Source: Amycolatopsis deserti
GTDB lineage: Bacteria; Actinomycetota; Actinomycetes; Mycobacteriales; Pseudonocardiaceae
Reading direction: 5' to 3'
Assembly: GCF_014653945.1 (NCBI RefSeq)
Contig: NZ_BNAU01000012.1
Coordinates: forward strand, 124,001 to 188,000
DNA: 64,000 nucleotides
Made by a program: the position numbers and the translations under genes
Part shown: piece by piece, positions 27,025 to 36,135 of the stretch
Position numbering within the stretch: position 1 is the stretch's first letter
How the letters are laid out: each line of letters opens with the position of its first letter
The notes under the pieces: generated by a model
What the model was told of the DNA's origin: nothing
Database searches by the model: none
Seen by the model: only the letters and a program-made list of their open reading frames with translations

Positions 27025-27455
27025 CCGATCTGTCCACAGTGGAAGCACGAGTGGCGGAGGCCGTCGGGGTGCGGCTGTTCACCGTGCTCGCCTGGTTCCC
27101 CGAGCGCCGCGCGATGCGCCGCGTCTACAGCAACCGTCCCGAGCAGTACCCGGTCGGCGGTGAGAAGACCGTGGAGATCTCCGCGGGCTGGCTCCGGCAA
27201 TGCGTCGAGGAGCAGCAGCCCTACCTGGGTGCCGACCGCGAGGCGGTGCGGGCGGTGTTCGCCGACGCCGAGCTGATCGAATCGCTCGGCTGCGGCGCGG
27301 TGATCAACGTGCCGGTGGTCGACGGCGGCCGGACGCTGGGCGCCCTGAACATCCTCGACGCGGAAGGCGAGTACGACGAGGCGTCGGTGGCCGCGGCGGT
27401 GGAGCTGGCGCCGCTGGCCGTCCCGGCCCTGCGGAAGGTGGTGGACGCACGATGA
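27021..27455 (+). CDS. Stand-alone GAF-domain protein
   Basis: A 144-residue protein made of one GAF domain: 'VGVRLFTVLAWFPERRAMRRVYSNRPEQYPVGG' in outline, then 'LGCGAVINVPVVDGGRTLGALNILDAEGEYDE'. GAF domains bind small ligands. A free GAF protein between a transporter and a hydrolase could bind the pathway compound or act as an enzyme helper, but nothing here proves this. GTG start overlaps the MFS stop, and its TGA overlaps the amidohydrolase ATG (ATGA), so all three genes are tightly coupled. Confidence 0.83.
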   Translation: MTDLSTVEARVAEAVGVRLFTVLAWFPERRAMRRVYSNRPEQYPVGGEKTVEISAGWLRQCVEEQQPYLGADREAVRAVFADAELIESLGCGAVINVPVVDGGRTLGALNILDAEGEYDEASVAAAVELAPLAVPALRKVVDAR

Positions 27456-28666
27456 GCGGGAACCTGTTGCTGCGCAACGCGACCCTGCTGGATCCGGAGA
27501 CGGGCGAGTACACCGAGGGCGACCTGCGGTGCGCGGAGGGCCGGATCGTCGAGACCGGCCGCGGCCTGAACGCGGGGGACGCGCGGATGGAGGACGTGCG
27601 CGGCGCTGTGGTGCTGCCGGGGCTGATCGACGCGCACGTGCACGTCACGGCCTCGACCGCGGACCTGGGCTCGCTGCCGTCCACCGCGCCGTCCTACGTG
27701 GCCCTGCAGAGCGCCCGCACCATGGGCCGGATGCTCGACCGCGGGTTCACCACGGTCCGGGACGCGTCCGGCGCCGACTACGGCCTGGCCGACGCGCAGG
27801 CCGAGGGCTTGTTCCGCGGGCCGCGGCTGTTGTTCTGCGGGCGGGCGCTGAGCCAGACCGGCGGGCACGGCGACAACCGCAACCGCGGCACCCGCGTGCA
27901 CGACGACCACCCGTGCTGCGCCGGCCTGGGCCGGATCGCGGACGGGGTGGACGCGGTCCGCGAAGCGGCGCGCGACGAGCTACGCAAGGGCGCCCACCAC
28001 ATCAAGGTGATGGCCTCCGGCGGGGTCGCCTCGCCCACCGACCGCATCGACTCGACCCAGTACTCGGCTGACGAGCTGCGCGCGATCGTGGAGGAGGCGG
28101 AGGCGGCCAACCGCTACGTCGCCGCCCACGCCTACACCGCGCGGGCCGTGAACCGGGCGCTGGAGCTGGGCGTGCGGTCGATCGAGCACGGCAATCTGAT
28201 CGACGACCGCAGCGTGGAGCTGTTCCGCGAGCACGACGCGTTCCTCGTTCCGACGCTGGTCACGTACTGGGCGCTCAAGCAGGAGGGCCGCGAGTTCGGG
28301 CTGCCCGAGACGAGCTGGCGCAAGGTGGACGAGGTGCTGGACGCCGGGCTGGCCGCGCTGGAGCGGGCCGCGCGGGGTGGGGTGCGGATCGTCTACGGGA
28401 CGGACCTGCTGGGCGGGATGCACCGCCACCAGAACCACGAGTTCCGCCTGCGGGCGGAGGTGCAGTCGCCGCTGGAGATCATCCGTTCCGCCACGACGGT
28501 GGCCGCGGAGCTGGTGAACATGGCGGGCGAGATCGGCACGCTGCGGCCGGGTTCGTGCGCCGACCTGCTGGTGGTGGACGGCGACCCACTGGCCGACATC
28601 GGCACGCTCGCCGAGCCGAAGCACTTCCGGCACGTGATCCAGAGCGGCGAGATCGTCTCGGGGTGA
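27452..28666 (+). CDS. Metal-dependent amidohydrolase
   Basis: A 404-residue amidohydrolase-superfamily enzyme. It begins with the composite-domain strand 'NLLLRNATLLDPETGEYTEGD' in outline. Metal ligands are in 'GLIDAHVHVTAS' (HxH), 'HHIKVMASGGVASP' (bridging Lys), 'VAAHAYTARAV', 'RSIEHGNLID' and 'IVYGTDLLGGMH' (Asp). This set is typical of the imidazolonepropionase/Xaa-Pro-dipeptidase-like branch that cleaves amides, peptides or lactones. The product ends in 'GSCADLLVVDGDPL', the usual tail. It is the last gene of the RpiR-controlled operon. Its final codons and stop lie inside the first of three 112-bp repeats. Confidence 0.9.
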   Translation: MSGNLLLRNATLLDPETGEYTEGDLRCAEGRIVETGRGLNAGDARMEDVRGAVVLPGLIDAHVHVTASTADLGSLPSTAPSYVALQSARTMGRMLDRGFTTVRDASGADYGLADAQAEGLFRGPRLLFCGRALSQTGGHGDNRNRGTRVHDDHPCCAGLGRIADGVDAVREAARDELRKGAHHIKVMASGGVASPTDRIDSTQYSADELRAIVEEAEAANRYVAAHAYTARAVNRALELGVRSIEHGNLIDDRSVELFREHDAFLVPTLVTYWALKQEGREFGLPETSWRKVDEVLDAGLAALERAARGGVRIVYGTDLLGGMHRHQNHEFRLRAEVQSPLEIIRSATTVAAELVNMAGEIGTLRPGSCADLLVVDGDPLADIGTLAEPKHFRHVIQSGEIVSG

Positions 28667-28932
28667 CGCGACCAGCCGTTCTGCCCGGGATGGCGCAGCC
28701 CGGGCAGACGCCGGCGCACTCGCCGAGCCCAAGCACCTCCGGCACGGTATCCAGAACGGCGAGTTCATCCCGGGGTGACGCCACCGGCTGTTCTGCCCGG
28801 GATGGCGCAGCCCGGGCAGACGGCGGCGCACTCGCCGGGCCCAAGCACCCCCGGCACGTGATCCAGAACGGCGAGATCGCCCCGTGCCGACGTCACCAGC
28901 CGTTCTGCCTGGGCGCCCTCAGCCCGGGTAGA
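28592..28932. repeat. Three tandem 112-bp units carrying the amidohydrolase 3' end and a terminator hairpin
   Basis: Units start at 28592, 28704 and 28816. Unit 1 is the last 25 codons of the amidohydrolase gene, its stop and a hairpin TCTGCCCGGG / CCCGGGCAGA (28680-28708). Units 2 and 3 repeat the same DNA with substitutions, including hairpins at 28792-28820 (identical stem) and 28904-28932. The third hairpin has two changes (TCTGCCTGGG / CCCGGGTAGA) that keep pairing as G-U. All hairpins are exactly 112 bp apart. The third contains the stop codon of the convergent lpqB gene. Apart from this the 28667-28918 spacer holds nothing. Confidence 0.88.
28680..28708 (+). terminator. Terminator hairpin after the amidohydrolase operon (copy 1 of 3)
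   Basis: A perfect 10-bp stem TCTGCCCGGG / CCCGGGCAGA with a 9-nt loop, 14 bp after the stop codon. Copies 2 and 3 lie at 28792-28820 and 28904-28932. Confidence 0.7.
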
Positions 28933-30664
28933 ACGGCGACGCGTTGCCGCCGAAGCTGTGGGGGTGCGGGCGCCACACTTCGCCCACGTCGGAGGCTGTC
29001 CAGAGGCCTCCGTCGTCCGCCACGACTATCGACCGGCCCGGCGCGGCGGTGATCGCGTGGACCGGGAGCGTCAGGTTCGAGATGTTGAACGGGTCCAGCC
29101 GCAGGCCGTCGATCGGGATCTTGACCACCGGTTGCGACGGCATGGTCGTCGCGGCGACCAGGGTGTCCTGGCTGAGCCAGTCGACGTCCACGACCCCGCC
29201 CAGCGTGCCGCCCTGCAGGATCCGCGGCGCGCGTAGCGTCACCGAGTCCTGGGTGCGCACCACGGACGCCACGAGCAGCTGCCCGCCGGCGACCACCGCG
29301 GCCCGCGCGCCGTCCCGGGACAGCCGCAGCACGCTGATCGGCCCCACCTGGAGGATCTCGTCCGCGTTCACCACCTGCGGCACCCAGCTGCCGTCCGGCG
29401 TGCGCAGCGCGCGGACCACCGTCTGCCCGTCCACGACGGTCCACACCTCGCCGGAACCGTCCGCCGTGGCCGTGGGCCGCCAGGTGGGCCGGGTCATCGT
29501 CGCGCCCGCCAGGTCGACCGCGGCCGCGTCCTTGCCGAACTGGCCGACCCGCAACCGCTGCCGCCCGTCGGCGTACTCCACGATCGCCAGCTGACGCCCG
29601 TCGATCGACTGCGCCGCGCTCGCCACCTGGTACCCGCTGCCCTGCCCGGCCGGACCGGAGATCAGCGAACCGTCACCCAGCGACCGCACCCGCCCGTTCA
29701 CCGTGACCAGCCCGGGCTGGTCCGCGCTCGGCGACGCCAGCGCCGTGTAGGACGGCAGATCGCTCGGCACCCAGTCCTCGTGCCCGTCCACCAACGGCGC
29801 ACCATCGGACAACAGCCGCACCCGGTTCGTCGTCACCGACTGCAGCGACAGCACGATCTGCGCGGCGATCAGCCGCCGCACGTCCGCCGTCTGATCGGCC
29901 ACCCCGGTCAGCGGCACCACGAGCGCGCCGTCCGGCGCGGTCGTCACGTTGCCCTCGGTGTTCGCGTCCTCCGGCAGCAGGTTCCGCACCGCGCCCACCA
30001 GGCTCGTCGACGGCCCGGCCAGCAGCAGCCCGACCACGCGCCCGGCCAGGCCGGTCTGCGGTTTGCCCGCCACGTACCGCAGGTCCGGCACCACGGTGTT
30101 CGAATCCTGCGCGAAGAAGAACGCCTGCACCCGCACGTAGTTCGCGGTGAAGTCGCTGTAGGGCATGACCAGGTTGGGCGGCGGGTTGGTGATCCGCCAC
30201 TGCCCGTCCGACTGCCGCCGCACCAGCAGCTTCAGCTCGACCGGCGTGCGCAGCGAGATGAACGCCCCGTCCTCGCGCAGCGTGCCCAGGCCGGTGCCGC
30301 GCAGCACGACGTTGACCTCGTTCGGGTTCGCCGTGGTGTCCACGCCGGCCGCCGGGACGGTCGCGAACACGTCGTCGATGATCGTGATGACCTTGCCGGG
30401 CGTCCACGTCTTCCCGGCGGCCTCGTCGAGGTACATGCGCGCGGCGGCGTTGTTGCTGATCGGCTGGGCGCTCGCGCGGACGAAGTCGCGAACGACGGTC
30501 AGCGCGTCGAGGTCCTTCGCCGGCTGCGGCACGTCCGGGTTGACCGGCTGCCCCAGCTCCTGCTGCGGAACGGCGACGGGCTGGGACTCCTCGGGGACGT
30601 TCGCGCAGCCCGCGGCCAGCACGAGGCACGCGAACAGGGCGAACAGCCGCGCCAGGGGCTTCAC
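28919..30664 (-). CDS. lpqB: Lipoprotein LpqB
   Basis: A 581-residue lipoprotein encoded after mtrB. The signal peptide 'VKPLARLFALFACLVLAAGC' ends in lipobox 'LAAGC' (Cys20). A GerMN-type domain lies around residues 60-210 ('FVRASAQPISNNAAARMYLDEAAG' in outline, 'LAGRVVGLLLAGPS'). The rest forms a beta-propeller ('GDGSLISGPAGQGSG', 'QLAIVEYADGRQRLRVG'). LpqB contacts the MtrB sensor outside the membrane and affects MtrA phosphorylation. The GTG overlaps the mtrB stop (GTGA, 30661-30664). It converges on the amidohydrolase operon. Confidence 0.95.
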   Translation of the reverse strand: MKPLARLFALFACLVLAAGCANVPEESQPVAVPQQELGQPVNPDVPQPAKDLDALTVVRDFVRASAQPISNNAAARMYLDEAAGKTWTPGKVITIIDDVFATVPAAGVDTTANPNEVNVVLRGTGLGTLREDGAFISLRTPVELKLLVRRQSDGQWRITNPPPNLVMPYSDFTANYVRVQAFFFAQDSNTVVPDLRYVAGKPQTGLAGRVVGLLLAGPSTSLVGAVRNLLPEDANTEGNVTTAPDGALVVPLTGVADQTADVRRLIAAQIVLSLQSVTTNRVRLLSDGAPLVDGHEDWVPSDLPSYTALASPSADQPGLVTVNGRVRSLGDGSLISGPAGQGSGYQVASAAQSIDGRQLAIVEYADGRQRLRVGQFGKDAAAVDLAGATMTRPTWRPTATADGSGEVWTVVDGQTVVRALRTPDGSWVPQVVNADEILQVGPISVLRLSRDGARAAVVAGGQLLVASVVRTQDSVTLRAPRILQGGTLGGVVDVDWLSQDTLVAATTMPSQPVVKIPIDGLRLDPFNISNLTLPVHAITAAPGRSIVVADDGGLWTASDVGEVWRPHPHSFGGNASPFYPG

Positions 30665-32355
30665 GCGTCCTCCTTGCGCATCTCGCCGATCGTGATCGTG
30701 TACTCGGTGGGCAGCCCGATCTGCAGGTGGCCGTTGGTCGCCGGCGCGTCGTCCGGCACCAGCGGCAACGGGCTCTCCTCGAACGGCTCGCCCTGCTTGC
30801 GCGGCAGCGTCAGCCGGAAGCACGCCCCGTGCCCCGGCGCGCCCCACGCCTCCAGCTGTCCGCCGTGCAGGCGCGCGTCCTCGTGGCTGATCGCCAGCCC
30901 CAGGCCGGTGCCGCCGGTGCGGCGGTTGCGGGACGGGTCTGCGCGCCAGAACCGGTTGAACACCAGGTCGGCCTCACCGGGCCGCAGGCCGACACCGTGG
31001 TCGCGAACCGTGATCGCGACCGCGTGCTCGTTCGCGGCCAGCGTGAGCCGCACCGGGTTGCCCTCGCTGTGGTCGACCGCGTTGGCCAGCAGGTTGCGCA
31101 GGATCCGCTCGACGCGGCGGGCGTCGATCTCGGCGAGGGTCTCCTCCTCGGGCAGCTCCAGCTCGATCTCGGTCTCCGCGTTGCCCGCGATCACCCGCAC
31201 CTGCTCGACGGCCCGCCGCGCGATGGACGACACGTCGATGAACTCGGCCGCCAGTTCTTCGACACCGGCGTCTAGCCTGCTGATCTCCAGCAGGTCGCCG
31301 AGCAGCGCCTCGAACCGGTCCAGCTCGTCGACCAGCAGCTCGGTGGACCGGGCCAGGCCGGCGGGGAACTGCTCGCGCGAGGCGTGCAGCACGTCGGCCG
31401 CCATCCGCACGGTGGTCAGCGGGGTGCGCAGCTCGTGCGAGACGTCCGAGGTGAACCGGCGCTGCAGCGTGCCGAACTCCTCCAGCTGGCGGATCTGGTG
31501 CTGGATGCTCGCGGCCATCTCGTTGTAGGACACGGCGAGCTTCGACAGGTCGTCCTCACCGGTCACCGGCAGCCGTTCGTCCAGCTCACCGCCCGCGAAC
31601 CGGGCGGCGGCCGCGGCGGCCTGCCGCACCGGGCGCACGACCTGGCGGGTGACCAGGTTCGCGATGCCGGCCAGCAGCGCGAGCAGCACCAGGCCGCCGA
31701 CCAGCAGCGTGTTCTGCACCGTCTGGACCGTGCTCTGCTCTGCGGTCATCGGGAACAGCAGGTACAGCTGGATCGGGCGGCCGGTGCTGGTGACCGGCGC
31801 GCCGACGATCAGGTGCGTGGTGCGGGTGCCGTCCGCGTCCGTGTCGGTGTTGATCTGCCAGGCGACCTGGTTGTTCTCCACGAACCGCTGCAGGCCGTCC
31901 GGCACCTTCGTGATCGGCCCGGCGGAGTCGGTCGAGTCCACCCCGCCCGCGGTCAGCACCGGCTCGAACGCGCCGGCCGCCGACGCCGCGGTGCCCTGGT
32001 CCTCCGACGAGCTGCTGGTGATCTTCTTCAGCGCGTTCTGCAGCCGGTCGGCCAGCGCGTCCTGGTCGCTGATCCCGACCAGCTCGTTCTCCGCGGTGCG
32101 CACGACCTGCAGGGTCTGCGCGACCGCGGCCTGCCGCTTGGTGTCGGTCAGGCGCTGGGTGATCTGGTTCTGCAGCACCATGCCCAGCACGAGCCCCACC
32201 GCCGAGGACAGCGCGAGCGTCGAGACGGTCACCTTGAACTGCAGCGACCGCCGCCACAGCACGCCGAACGCGATGGCGCGACCGCGGGCGTAGGCGCCCG
32301 CGCGGGGGGCCAGCCGCAGCACCGCGCGGACGAAGGCCAGGACTCTTCGCTTCAT
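30661..32355 (-). CDS. mtrB: Two-component sensor histidine kinase MtrB
   Basis: A 564-residue membrane kinase. Two transmembrane helices (about residues 40-60 and 225-250) flank an extracytoplasmic sensor region. A HAMP domain, HisKA ('SDVSHELRTPLTTVRMAADVL' in part, His near residue 307) and HATPase ('LLANAVDHSEGNPVRL', 'DHGVGLRPGEADLVF', 'GTGLGLAISHEDA') follow. It phosphorylates MtrA and, in mycobacteria, is tied to cell division and cell-wall homeostasis. It lies 7 bp after mtrA and overlaps lpqB by 4 bp: one operon, mtrA-mtrB-lpqB. Confidence 0.97.
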   Translation of the reverse strand: MKRRVLAFVRAVLRLAPRAGAYARGRAIAFGVLWRRSLQFKVTVSTLALSSAVGLVLGMVLQNQITQRLTDTKRQAAVAQTLQVVRTAENELVGISDQDALADRLQNALKKITSSSSEDQGTAASAAGAFEPVLTAGGVDSTDSAGPITKVPDGLQRFVENNQVAWQINTDTDADGTRTTHLIVGAPVTSTGRPIQLYLLFPMTAEQSTVQTVQNTLLVGGLVLLALLAGIANLVTRQVVRPVRQAAAAAARFAGGELDERLPVTGEDDLSKLAVSYNEMAASIQHQIRQLEEFGTLQRRFTSDVSHELRTPLTTVRMAADVLHASREQFPAGLARSTELLVDELDRFEALLGDLLEISRLDAGVEELAAEFIDVSSIARRAVEQVRVIAGNAETEIELELPEEETLAEIDARRVERILRNLLANAVDHSEGNPVRLTLAANEHAVAITVRDHGVGLRPGEADLVFNRFWRADPSRNRRTGGTGLGLAISHEDARLHGGQLEAWGAPGHGACFRLTLPRKQGEPFEESPLPLVPDDAPATNGHLQIGLPTEYTITIGEMRKEDA

Positions 32356-32362
32356 TTCGCTG

Positions 32363-33046
32363 TTACGGCGGGCCCGCCTTGTACCCGACGCCGCGCACGG
32401 TCAGGACGACCTCGGGGTGCTCGGGGTCCTTCTCGACCTTCGAGCGCAACCGCTGGACGTGCACGTTGACCAGGCGGGTGTCGGCCGCGTGCCGGTAGCC
32501 CCAGACCTGCTCGAGCAGGACCTCGCGGGTGAACACCTGGCGCGGCTTGCGGGCCAGCGCGACCAGCAGGTCGAACTCCAGCGGGGTGAGCGGGATGGAC
32601 TTGCCCTCCCGGGTCACCTCGTGGCCCGGCACGTCGATGGTCAGGTCACCGATGGTCAGCGTCTCGGCCGGCTCGGCCTCGGTGCGCCGCAGCCGGGCGC
32701 GCACGCGGGCGACCAGCTCCTTCGGCTTGAACGGCTTGACCACGTAGTCGTCGGCGCCGGACTCCAGGCCCAGCACGATGTCGACCGTGTCGCTCTTCGC
32801 GGTGAGCATGACGATCGGCACGCCCGACTCGGCTCGGATCGCCTTGCAGACGTCGATGCCGTTCATGCCGGGCAGCATCAGGTCGAGCAGCACGAGATCG
32901 GGCTTCAGCTCCCGCAGGGCGGGCAGCGCCCGGGAGCCGTCCGCCACCACCGCGGTGTCGAACCCCTCGCCGCGCAGCACGATGGTGAGCATCTCCGCGA
33001 GAGCGGGGTCGTCGTCGACGACCAACACACGTGCCTTCATGACCAC
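32363..33046 (-). CDS. mtrA: Two-component response regulator MtrA
   Basis: An OmpR/PhoB-type regulator, very close to mycobacterial MtrA. The receiver domain has 'VLVVDDDPALAEML', the phosphorylated Asp in 'LVLLDLMLPGMNG' (residue 53 from the second start), and 'VVKPFKPKEL'. The winged helix includes 'LTPLEFDLLVALARKPRQVF', 'EQVWGYRHAADTRLVNVHVQ' and the end 'VVLTVRGVGYKAGPP'. MtrA controls division, cell-wall and replication genes. The GTG at 33046 and an ATG two codons later (33040) are both possible starts; the latter gives 'MKARVLVVDDD'. Confidence 0.97.
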   Translation of the reverse strand: MVMKARVLVVDDDPALAEMLTIVLRGEGFDTAVVADGSRALPALRELKPDLVLLDLMLPGMNGIDVCKAIRAESGVPIVMLTAKSDTVDIVLGLESGADDYVVKPFKPKELVARVRARLRRTEAEPAETLTIGDLTIDVPGHEVTREGKSIPLTPLEFDLLVALARKPRQVFTREVLLEQVWGYRHAADTRLVNVHVQRLRSKVEKDPEHPEVVLTVRGVGYKAGPP

Positions 33047-33113
33047 ATATTCGCACTACGGAGACCGTTCGTGACGGCCGACCCTGCGAACGGCTCACGG
33101 ATCCGCACGCCCG

Positions 33114-33761
33114 TTACCCCGGATGGACGAGCGCGGCGGCGAGCCGGGCGTGGTCGACGCCCGCCGCGCCGTCCACCACGTGCCAACCGGACAACCAGGA
33201 CGCCGCGGCCAGCTCGTCGTAGACCGCGGCGCAGCGGGACTGGAGGTCGTCGTCGGACTCGAAGGCGTCCTTGGCCCGCCCGGCGTCGGCCGAGGCCCGG
33301 CGCTCGGCCCGCTCGGCGGCCACGGCGGGCGGCACGCGAAGCAGGATCTGCGCGTCGGGCAGCGGCAGGCCGAAGCGGTCGATCTCGATCTCGCGGACCC
33401 ACCGCACGAACTCGCCGTCCGCGTGCTGCCGCAGCCGGGCCGCGCCGTAGGCGGCGTTGGAGGCGACGTACCGGTCGAGCAAGACGACGTCGTGGGTGTC
33501 GAGCCCGGCGCGGATCTCGGCGGCGGCGTCCCGGCGGTCGAGGGCGTAGAGCAGGCCCATGCCGTAGACGGAATCGGTGAGGTCGCCGTGGCGGCGGTGC
33601 AGGCCCTCGTGGATGAGGTCGGCGTGCACGCTGCGGCCGTACCGGGGGAAGGCCTGGGTGGTGACCGTGTGGCCCTGGTCGTGCAGGGCCTTGGTGAGGC
33701 CGTCGGTCAGCGTGCGCTTGCCCGCACCGTCGAGCCCCTCGATGACCACCAGCCGTCCCAC
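33114..33761 (-). CDS. tmk: Thymidylate kinase (dTMP kinase)
   Basis: A 215-residue kinase that makes dTDP from dTMP. P-loop 'IEGLDGAGKRTLTDGL' (residues 7-22) has the mycobacterial-type GAGKRT. The 'RYVASNAAYGAARL' segment carries the DR(Y/F) motif (D in 'VVLLDRYVAS'). The LID region is 'ERRASADAGRAKDAFESDD'. The GTG start has no Shine-Dalgarno, but TAACCT ends 6 bp upstream, so it is probably leaderless. It lies 67 bp before mtrA, as in mycobacteria. Confidence 0.94.
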   Translation of the reverse strand: MGRLVVIEGLDGAGKRTLTDGLTKALHDQGHTVTTQAFPRYGRSVHADLIHEGLHRRHGDLTDSVYGMGLLYALDRRDAAAEIRAGLDTHDVVLLDRYVASNAAYGAARLRQHADGEFVRWVREIEIDRFGLPLPDAQILLRVPPAVAAERAERRASADAGRAKDAFESDDDLQSRCAAVYDELAAASWLSGWHVVDGAAGVDHARLAAALVHPG

Positions 33762-33767
33762 GCGCTC

Positions 33768-33773
33768 AGGTTA
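33768..33773 (-). promoter_or_regulatory. -10 element (TAACCT) for leaderless tmk
   Basis: On the minus strand TAACCT lies 6 bp before the GTG at 33761. Confidence 0.55.
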
Positions 33774-33784
33774 TCCGGCGGCTC

Positions 33785-34231
33785 TCAGCGCACTTCGAGG
33801 CCGTGCGCCTTCGCCGCGTCGGCCTGGCGCTGGTCGCGGGTGACCATCACGACGGGCTCACCGCCGGTGAGCGCCGCGGTGTCGTTGAGGGCGACCGCGA
33901 GGTGGATGGCGTCGAGCGTCCGGAGCGCGTGGTGGTCGGACACCAGCCGGTACGCCGCCGGCATGATCACCTGGGGTACGAGCGGCACGAGGCTCAGCGC
34001 GCTCCCACCACCGGTTTCGGCGTCGAAGCGCGCGAGAGCGAGCTTGGCTTCGCGGATCCGGCCGTTGTTCCACGCGGTCGCCATCGCGCTCGCGAACTCG
34101 ACCCTCGTCAGCTCGCTCGTCAGCACCAGGTTTTCGTTGTCGAGGAGCAGCTCGATCATCTGCTCGTGCTCGGGCTCGTCGGGGAGGAACGCCCGGACGA
34201 CCGCGCTGGTGTCGGCGTAGAAGACCGTCAC
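33785..34231 (-). CDS. PIN-domain toxin (VapC family)
   Basis: A 148-residue PIN-domain RNase. The acidic active-site set is complete: Asp7 ('FYADTSAVVRAF'), Glu45 ('TRVEFASA'), Asp107 ('RTLDAIHLAVAL') and Asp133 ('VTRDQRQAD'). VapC toxins cut tRNA or rRNA when their antitoxin is lost. Two overlapping GTG codons (34234 and 34231) can start it. I chose 34231 because it gives the standard 'MTVFYADTS' and overlaps the antitoxin TGA as GTGA. It lies between tmk and sahH, where no such pair is expected. Confidence 0.9.
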   Translation of the reverse strand: MTVFYADTSAVVRAFLPDEPEHEQMIELLLDNENLVLTSELTRVEFASAMATAWNNGRIREAKLALARFDAETGGGSALSLVPLVPQVIMPAAYRLVSDHHALRTLDAIHLAVALNDTAALTGGEPVVMVTRDQRQADAAKAHGLEVR

Positions 34232-34515
34232 CACTCGCCTCGCGACCAGTCCAGGGCCTCACTGACGGAGGTGCCGCTGCCCCGCAGGACCTCGTCGAGT
34301 TGCTCGCGCGTCGGAACCGGCCCCTCAGGCGCGAACGCGACGAGCTTCCCGTCGGCGAGCAGGCGCCGCTTGCGTTCCTCGCGGGACTCCGGCCGGTCGA
34401 CCGCCGCTTTCAGGGTCTCGGTCACGAACTCGTTGACGCTGCGCCCCTCGGCCTCGGCTTTCGCCTTCACCCGGGCGTGCAGCTCGTCGTCGAGACGGGT
34501 GATCATCTGCCGCAT
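34228..34515 (-). CDS. Ribbon-helix-helix antitoxin (FitA/Arc-like)
   Basis: A 95-residue antitoxin. The N-terminal ribbon-helix-helix is 'MRQMITRLDDELHARVKAKAEAEGRSVNEFV' in outline, with the strand 'QMITRLDDEL' and the helix 'SVNEFVTETLKAAV'. The acidic C-terminus should wrap the PIN toxin and block it. RHH antitoxins bind DNA as dimers and repress their own operon. A matching palindrome lies just upstream at 34523-34552. Its stop overlaps the toxin start. Confidence 0.87.
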   Translation of the reverse strand: MRQMITRLDDELHARVKAKAEAEGRSVNEFVTETLKAAVDRPESREERKRRLLADGKLVAFAPEGPVPTREQLDEVLRGSGTSVSEALDWSRGEW

Positions 34516-34522
34516 ACCGAGA

Positions 34523-34552
34523 TGCTATCACAGGCAGGCACCCATGATAGCA
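34523..34552. promoter_or_regulatory. Palindromic operator of the toxin-antitoxin operon
   Basis: Perfect 8-bp inverted arms TGCTATCA (34523-34530) and TGATAGCA (34545-34552) with a 14-bp spacer, 7 bp before the antitoxin ATG. This is the right place for autorepression by the RHH antitoxin. Confidence 0.7.
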
Positions 34553-34573
34553 CCTCGAAGCGGCAGGTCGCGG

Positions 34574-36049
<1,476 letters not shown>

Positions 36050-36135
36050 AGCGGCATTTCCTCCAACGATCGACTCCACCTGAACAGTACCGTTGTCCGT
36101 TCATCGCAGGACACCCGGAAAAGGAGACAGCCGAC

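Noticed and set aside
28592-28932. Insertion sequence or attachment site
   Set aside because: The repeated DNA is the neighbouring gene end itself; there are no terminal inverted repeats, target duplication or transposase.
36050-36135. SAH- or SAM-responsive riboswitch before sahH
   Set aside because: The 86-bp divergent spacer is too short and shows no stem set resembling those riboswitches.
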